Below, in pieces: positions 27,601 to 36,600 of a stretch of 64,000 nt of DNA (the stretch's first letter is position 1; every line of letters starts with the position of its first letter). This DNA comes from Ectobius pallidus (lineage: Eukaryota > Arthropoda > Insecta > Blattodea > Ectobiidae). The position numbers and the translations under genes are program-made. Below the pieces are notes generated by a model that was given only the letters and a program-made list of their open reading frames with translations, was not told the origin of the DNA and searched no databases. The stretch spans positions 54,090,923-54,154,922 of the forward strand of contig CAXKWD010000002.1 in assembly GCA_964059195.1 (NCBI GenBank). The letters are read 5' to 3'.

Positions 27601-30600
27601 AGCATTTTCAGTTATCCAATGAACTCTAGGTCCACTTCAGGTTGGATAATCGAAACTCTACTGTACCTGGGGTATCTGAGATAATGTACAACTGATGTTG
27701 TGTTTGACAACACAGCTAACGGAAGGGTAAGTGAATTCCAATTTTAAAGAGCTTACTCCTTTCCTAATGAATAAAACTGAGTAACCTGAGCTTGCTCATT
27801 GAGACCTCACTCCTTCCTGGAGCAAGAAGTTTTTACATACAAGATGACTCCCATTTCATATGAACAAAGTCGACTTCTTGCTTTTACTCAGGAGAACTCT
27901 TTTCAGAAAACTGAAGTCACCTTAGTAGGTGACTCAAGCTTGTAGAGTGAAGTCGTTTGCGGAAATGACTACCTTTATGAATGTGGAAAGACATCCAAAA
28001 ATGTACAAGGATAGCAGAGACACTTTTGCAGGGGACTATAAAACTCTATATTGATTCAATCAAGAAAATGTGCAAGTGGGTAACAGACTTCTTAGGTAAT
28101 ACTGTCGAAGCCATAGGGGTTGCACTAACAAACACAGAATGCAAATATTTTTGAGGTATCTGAGTGACCCGAGTTTTCAAAGAGGAGTTGTTGAGGATGT
28201 AGGTGTATATCAGAGTACTGTATCTATCTATCTATCTATCAAAAAGAAAGAAAAAAAATAAATAAAAAATACGGAAGAAACTTTTCATATAATAATAAAC
28301 TTTAGTTATTTCTCCTGTTCTCAATGCGAATGGAATATTTTTTTACTTCTATCATAATATGCGACATACACTGCACATAATTTATCACCTAATTCAGTAG
28401 CAATCTCTGAACAGTTTAGAACAAGAACAAAATTTCTATAGGGTCCTATTGTCCACAATATATATAAATGCCATTTGGATAGGTACAGAAAACAAACTCA
28501 CCAAACGCTTTCCTCTTTTCAGTTCTTTTAGAATATCCTCCCTCAAGAAGCCAAGAATACCCTCATTATCCCGTCCATTTTGTTCCATGTTGGATGACAA
28601 AAGCTGCAAAGATAAACTCATCTTTAATAAAATATTTAGAACAAACAGAAAATTATGTAAATTTGGAAACATATCAGCCTTACATGTAGAGATACAAATT
28701 ATGGTATTACTATTAACAAAGTGAAAATCTTTTTGTTTTGAACACTTCTAGGTTGAAATGTTATCACTTTACACTCATGAAAAAAACATGAAATGTTAGT
28801 TTGCAAAATTTAATTCTTCAAGAGAAATCTCAAGTTTAATTTTTTTTTTTTTTTAAATGATATGCTTAGTGAAAGTAAAATACATACATGCACATCAATA
28901 AAAACAAATATTCAGTAAACTACTTAAATATTGAGTTAGCTGACAGGCCAATTGTTTGATTGGCCAATGTTTATGGAAATTGATTTTTGCTATAATATAT
29001 GAAGGGTACAGGGGAAGAAGGCGGAATGTCAGTAAATCAAAGTTTTGCAGGAAACGATTTTTAAAGTTTGAGTACTCTAAACGCAGATGTATGAAATCAA
29101 TTATGAATACATTTTCATTCTACAGTAAGAATAATGTGTTTTGTATATGTGTTGTGAATATCAAATTCTGAAATTAACTTAATCATGTAAAAAAATCGTA
29201 AAATGCGATAAAATGTCCATCGGTACAGGGGAAGAAGGCGGAATGTCAGTAAATCAAAGTTTTGCAGGATACGATTTTTAAAGTTTGAGTACTCTAAACC
29301 CAGATGTATGAAATTTTCTCCTTACCTTACACTTTTTTCACCGGTTTCACAAGCAACACTAAAAGAGTGTTCAGTCAGCTACCAGATGGGCTTGATAACT
29401 AAATTTCCGATTTTTCTTGACATTCCGCCTTCTTCCCCTGTACCCTTCATATATTAATTTAACACTAAGCCCTAATGAAGGTGCTTTATATCAATCTAGA
29501 AATATCTTCGATACACCTTGAGTAGGTAGATCAGGGAGATGGTGTCAGTTTTTCTACACAACAGGCAAGTATTAATAATCAACTGGTAAGAATTGTGAAA
29601 ATCTACAAAACAAAAGTCCCTCAATCCCTTTCATGACGTGCTTCTGCGATGTTTTGGCAAAAATGAAGGAATATTGTTGATGTGAGGAATTTGTTTTAAA
29701 TTCATTCTGTTAATATTCTAGTTATCCCACTTATTCCTTCTGCTGATCCAACCTTATCCAGAAATTGTAGACTAAAACTCAATAGTTTCTTAAATATGGC
29801 CTATTAATTCCTCTGGCCCTTTGTTTTATCAGTTTACCTGAATTTACTGTTACCTTATTTTTGAAATACATATAAAATATAATAATTGGCCTGCTTTTAT
29901 TTTTAATATAAGAAGTCTAAACAGAAAAAGTGCCTGAAAATACTTTGCAATAACATCTAGCCCAATGATGCAATAAGGGAAAAATATTATAATTTTACTG
30001 TAGGGCCTACTACAAAACTAAGAATTATGTTAGGTCTTCATTTCATTTATCTGTAATTTTTCTGGATAGTTTTTCAACATAACTATTGAGGAGGTGGAAA
30101 ATTGCTTTATTTCTTAGGCACGGTTTATAAGAGGTTGTATCGCTAGTACTGGGCATATAATTGTATCTTTGCCTACATCCAGTGAAATACCACTTGAACT
30201 CATACCGCCTACATCCAGCAAAATACCACTTGAATTGTGATGTTATGTGAAATCTTGGGATAATGCTTTTGGGCTCATTACTTGCTCTATGTGTTGGTTC
30301 AATTCCCTCTACTACAGTTTTTTGTAATTTAAATAATATTTCTAAAATTAATCTGGCAGTATTTCAATTAAATATGATTTAAAACTAAAGTTGGTTTATA
30401 TTTATATTTATTTAAATTGGAGAGCTAAGGACATTATTTTGGCCTTCTCTTTTGCTCTACCAGTTAATCAAACTGGTCAACCACGAAGTTTTGAGATTTA
30501 AACATCTCTGCCACCTTGCTCGGATTAGTTTTAGTGTGTGCATTAAGTCACAGGTATACTGTGTTTTACAACAATAATTTAATTTCAGTTTTTTTTAATA

Positions 30601-33600
30601 TGGGAAATAAAAGTATCATTCATAATTTAAAGAAAGTGTATTCTGATATTGTGCACTGAAGACATACTTATTTTGTTTCTATCTTGATAGCAATAATTTT
30701 ATAAAGAAATGTTATTTTGTCTCCAAAACTTTACTGTGTTAGTTTTTCATGTATCTTCTACTGTAATGGACATAGCCTACAAAACTCCAATGATCACGAG
30801 TAAATTATCCCCTAAACATTTTTTTACAGGAAAACGAATATAGCAACATTTTTATAAAATCTTAGAGTCATTTTTCAAAAATAAAAAATCTGGAGAAGTT
30901 TTAATGCGAAGTACCATACCATATAGAAATCAAATTTCAAGTCAATAATCTGAAAAAGGAGGTAAATCCAATGAACAGTTAATCACTATGGGTGTACATG
31001 GAAGAAAAGACACAGGCAGAAAGTATTTAAAAAAAAAAACTTTTTTCGGTTTCTAGGAACTGTTTTCTCAGTATTATATCAATTTTGATTTTTTTCATGA
31101 TCACAATACTTTCTCTATATGCAAGAAATTAAAAATGACCAGAAGTGACTTGAACCTCTGTTCTATAATCTTTTGCATTAAACCACTTGACAATATGAAA
31201 AGATGATAATTTTTTTTTATGAATAATTATTGGGACTTACATCACATAGTTACATCCACTTTCTTCTCATAGGAACTACATCTTACAGTAAAGTAAGTAA
31301 AGTGCTCCCTATTACAGGCCATGGAGGCCCAGAGGGTTCCGAGAGGATGAGGCTCCCAGATTTTTTGACAATCGGCACATGAAGGTGGTAAGGTTGTCAG
31401 CCTTACGCACCGGCCGCCTTTACCCCCAGGAATGCTCCCGGTACTCATTTATGTTAGAGGCTGAGTCGACCCCAGGGCCATAGTGCCACCAGAAGGATTA
31501 GGCCAATTGAAAAACTCCAATGACCTCATCGGGGATCGAACCCGCGACCTACCGGTTTGTAGCGCAGCGCCTCAACCACTACGCTACGGCGTACCCCACA
31601 TCTTACAGTGCAATCATCATATAATTACAACTTGTTATTTAACTGAACTAGTTTTATTACCATACATGTAAGCCATGGGCTTTCTTCTTTAATTTAGTAA
31701 AAATAACACCTAAATATTTCTAACGCTTTATGGGTTACCGGTATGGGGGGGAGTAAGTTTGTCATTCATGTCGTCATAACTGTCGTTTAAATTGTCTTTT
31801 TCACGAAAACAGTTTTTAATTCTCACTTGATATAAGCAGTATACAGAAAGTAGCTTACTGTGATTGTGACAAAAAATCAAAATCAAGATAACATAGGGAA
31901 AACAAGTTCTACAAAGATGAAAATTATGATTTTTAATAGAAAATAAATAACACCTGGTTTTGTGACCAAAATGCAAAGCCTACACATTATACAAGGAAGA
32001 GGCAGTAAGATCACTCTTTAGGAAAACATGCCTTCACACTTTGCCATTAAGTCATGCGAGATGCACTGTTAGCAGTCTCAAAAGCAGTTCATCCATGCGA
32101 CTGTACTATATGAGGATGCATCTGTCTTAGTTTTGAAATCGGCAGGTCAATGTCAGTGTCTAATGCTCTGATGAAGTTCAATGTTAATGCTGTTACTTCA
32201 TGTCTATTCATGGCTACGGAAATATAAATATCTATGGAAAACTGAAGTAATACTATCAATTTTTCTGAAACCTCTTTGATAAGCATATAAAAGATTGTGT
32301 GTCAAGACATTCTGTCAGTTGCCATGTGTTATAGAGCTTTGCACGGTGTGGGAAGAATGGCTATCGGTCTTTAGTCATTGGTTGAGGTGAGTTGAGAAAT
32401 TCGGTCTGGATTTGAACCAAGGTATGTTCCCATGGATGAGGATAAGAAGAAGTTATAAGAGAAGCGTTGAATATATGTGTTAGTGTGGGTAAAAGAACAT
32501 ATATGATATTATTAAGCATCGTTATATTGATGCAGTCTAAACTTGTGCTTTAAATCTCACCTTTTTTACAGCAGTTTTACATCTAAATCAGCCACATTTT
32601 TCTCAGACAGGAGTAGGTGTAGTTGAAAGTTCTTGCAAATTGCTTCTGTTTAAGAATATATCAAAGTTTAAAATAGTTGTGGAATAAAGTGGTCATTAAG
32701 AACTTCAAGTGAGAAGTTAATGGAACCTGATGTCTTATTCTGGCCAATTCCTTCTAAACATAAATTTTTAAGAAGTTTAGAGATATGTATCATTTATGTT
32801 ATGTCCCTAACATATGTTATGTCTTCCAGTTTTAGTTAGTTTTGTTAAGTTTGTATTTACAAAAAGCATCATCTCCTTCTCATTAGCTCACTGACTGGGC
32901 CCATAAGTCAATTAGCAAGCAGTTATGTGATTTGTCTAGCCTGTGGAAGTATGTTTATCAAACAATTTCTGTATTGAAGTATTTAATATTTCCACCCTTT
33001 CATCTACTGTGTGTATGGAGTTGACTTGGAGTTGAATGGTATCATCATTAAGCTGTAATTTTAAAAAAATTTATTTTAAAATTACTTAAATACAGTACAC
33101 AATATATAAGGTCCTGAAACCCCGAAAGGGCAGGAGCTTATGCTCATACTTACATGATTTACATTATTGAAATATAAAATCTAAAACTACCCTAAACCTA
33201 AAGAGACAAAATATTGTGAAATAGTACTAGGGGAAAAGACAAAATCTGAGAGTAAAGGCATGACTCAATTGATATAAAACTAATTATAATAATGAAAAAT
33301 AAATTATCATGATAGTAGTAGCAGGTACCAGAAGATAAACTTATTTTAAAAGGGATGAAAATCTAAGTTATATGAGTTTTAATTTTAGATTTAAAGAGTT
33401 CATAACTACATTTGGCTAAAACTGGATGTAATGTGATTTTAGAATTATACAAACAAACACCCAAACTAGAGCCATCGTGATAGACCAGCAGAAGTGAAAC
33501 ATTTGGGTTTTACTAACGTATCACTTTTTATCAGATTTATACATTTTTGTAGGCATCCTCCCACGTTAATCCACTGAAGATCACCACTGTATCATCATCA

Positions 33601-36600
33601 TAAGAATATGAGGCACCATTGTACTTCTACAGGTCTATTTTGAGTAAATCATTTATATACGGTATGTTAAAAATAAAATTGGTCCCAGAATTGTTCCTTG
33701 AGGGATGCCTGTTTTAATTTTGTTGGACTTACTGAAACTTTCAACAATTCTAGTTATCTGAAATCTTGAGCTTAGATAATTTAAAGTAGTACCTCTAACA
33801 TCCATAGCTTCTAACTCATCCAGTAGTGATGAGTGGTTAACAGTATCAAAGCTTTCCTGAGATCTGATACCTAAAACCAAGATCTAGGTCATGAATTTTT
33901 ATCTACGAACAAGTTATTCTTAAAACCATATTGACTTTTGCATAGCAGATTATTTTTTCCAGGAAATTCACTAATCTATTTTTTATACATTTTCCTAATA
34001 ATTTCAAAGAACTTGATAGAAAGGATATAGGTCTGTAGTTATTTAGATATTGTCTGTCACCCATCTTATAAATCGGTACAACTACAGCCTTTTTAAGGGC
34101 ATATGGGAAGATTCCTTGCTTAAGGCATAAATTGAAAATAATAAACGAGGGGTTTAAGCAGATATTTAATTGCATTCTTTAACATGTTATTTGCAATTTT
34201 GTCAATATCTAGAGCAACATTACTTTTTAGTGATCTAACAGTGTTAAATTTCTTCTTCTGTTATCAGAAGATACTTAAATTCTTGTCACTGCCATAATTT
34301 TATTACATGTGTCAGATGTTGGTTTCCTGATGCTAGATGCAATATGATGTCCTATATTAGCAAAGTAATTGAGGGGGTCAGCGCACAGCGCAACAATGGT
34401 CTAACCCCTCCAACATGGAAAATTAGTTAGTGATGCTATTTGCATGGATTGGAGGTAAACTTTATTCTTATATAGAGGTTGGACAAATTAAGTTTGTTGT
34501 AGGTAGTTTTGAAGTCAATAATCTGTTCCCTGAAACAGAATTCCTCTTGTGTAAGGGCAACCAAAAATTTTGAAACCAAGATAAATAAATCCAAAGTAAC
34601 TAGAGACTATTAACGGTCTTCAGAAATATGTACCGTTCATTTATAATTAATTTCATGAGATTGATTTCTGTAAATGAGGTTAGTGTTGAAGAAACTGGGG
34701 AGAATGGTAGTCAGCTTTTTCATTTATTTCATCGTGTGTAGAACTCAATAATTATTGGAATTTATAAATAAAATTTATACAACTCCTTTCCTCTTAAAAT
34801 AATGTTTTATTGCATGTAAAAATCCAATATTTATTGAAATAATTTTTTTCTCCTCTGTCAAGTTGATAAATGTCAGTGCAACAGTGGTCTAACCAAGAAA
34901 ACAGTGTTGCAGCGTCTCATAAAATTGATAATATCTCTGAACACTCTGAACAGTAGACTATGTAACATTGCAGTTAAGTTGACCAAGCATCATAGAACAA
35001 TCCACTACCAATAAAACTGCATTTTTCAAACTGTACGAAAAACTACAATGTAGAACTTGAACTTGCTTTTTTCTCTAAACTTTAAAAAGGTGGGATAGAC
35101 CACTGTTGCGCTGAGCCCCTCAATTGTTGAACCCATTTGCTATGTCTTCCTTGTTTTTAAATTTAATACCATTTTCATTTATAGTTTAACTTATACTTTG
35201 AGTTTTGTTCGTAATAGTGTCTGTAGCCTAATAAGATGTCTGTTAATAGCCTATGTAAGATGTCTCTTATCTTATTATTTTAGGGATACTTTTGGGACAT
35301 TGCAACAAATATTCAGCATAAATTATATCATGAGCTAGTATTCCAAGAGCCACCAACTGACCATGTCTCAGGATTCTTAGTGGCTGTGATGGCACAAGCA
35401 GGTTTAACAAGGTATCAGATAAGGAGAAATTCTGTGTGACTTAGGGGGTTAACATAAGGTTGGGTCGAAAAATCATTTTTAAGGCATTTCTAATAAGAAA
35501 ACTAAGTTACCTTTACAATAAAAGTTGTTTCAAGCAAATATGTCGATAACTACCAGAGTTACAGACATTTAAAGCAAGTGATTATAAAATGAGAGTGGCA
35601 TTTAAAAGTTCTTCAGTAGAAAATACATATTGCAGGTAAATCATATTTTCTCACAAGTTACATTTTCAGGTATGCAACTATTCAATGGATTTAACAAGTT
35701 TTTGTGTGTGTGAATACTGTTGAATAACATAGTTGGACTGAACTTCAGATTTAGCATCTATCATCTTGTTTTTCTCATAGAAAAATCAAATGCATTAAAA
35801 TATACTTAATTTTGAAACATTCAAGAGGTTTTTTTATATTTTTTTTATACCTATGCTATGTTCCACATACTTTTTTAGTTCAGTACATTTGCTATAGCCT
35901 TCTCCGCAAACTGTCAACATTTTATACTAAACACTGCTATATGGGCTAAAGAAGACTTTTATTTATTGACATGCATGATTTTCAGTCAAAATCCAAAGGT
36001 TGCAATTTAAAAAAGTATAAGCAATTCCATTACCAAACTATATACGTAAGTGTAGTTATTACTTCTTGATAAGTTAAAAATTCATTGGAATTGATCAAAC
36101 ATCTTGGAGGATAGTAATATTTATGTACAGCCCCATAGGAACTTGTGTGACCTACATTTTTTGCAGTGTAGCAGAATTCTTAACATAATTAGTCCGTAAC
36201 AAGACTAGTATTGAGATCACTCATTAGATTAATGTGCTTGTAACTTGATATTATAGCCTATATTCAAGATCATTTTCAATAATCCCAGAGATACAATATG
36301 TATTGTAGGCTTCCACGGTCTGAGTTGCCCTAAAATCTTCTTGGCTTCCGGTATCTGCTGTGTCATGTGTAAGTTCTCTGCCGATGTTTCGACCATCATG
36401 CCGTGGTCTATATCAAGGCCACTCAAAGACTCATGCCATGGTCTTTGAGTAGCCTTGATATAGACCACGGCATGATGGTCGAAACGTCGGAGAGAACTTA
36501 CACATGATGCAGCAAATACCTGGAAACCAAGATGATTTTATAATCCCAGGGATATCTGATTTTAAGAGATTAATAAACAAAATACAATACATACTTTTGT

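Noticed and set aside
31537..31605. tRNA gene on the minus strand
   Set aside because: Box A/B are good, but it is joined to a SINE body with another copy at 50478; no proper acceptor stem.
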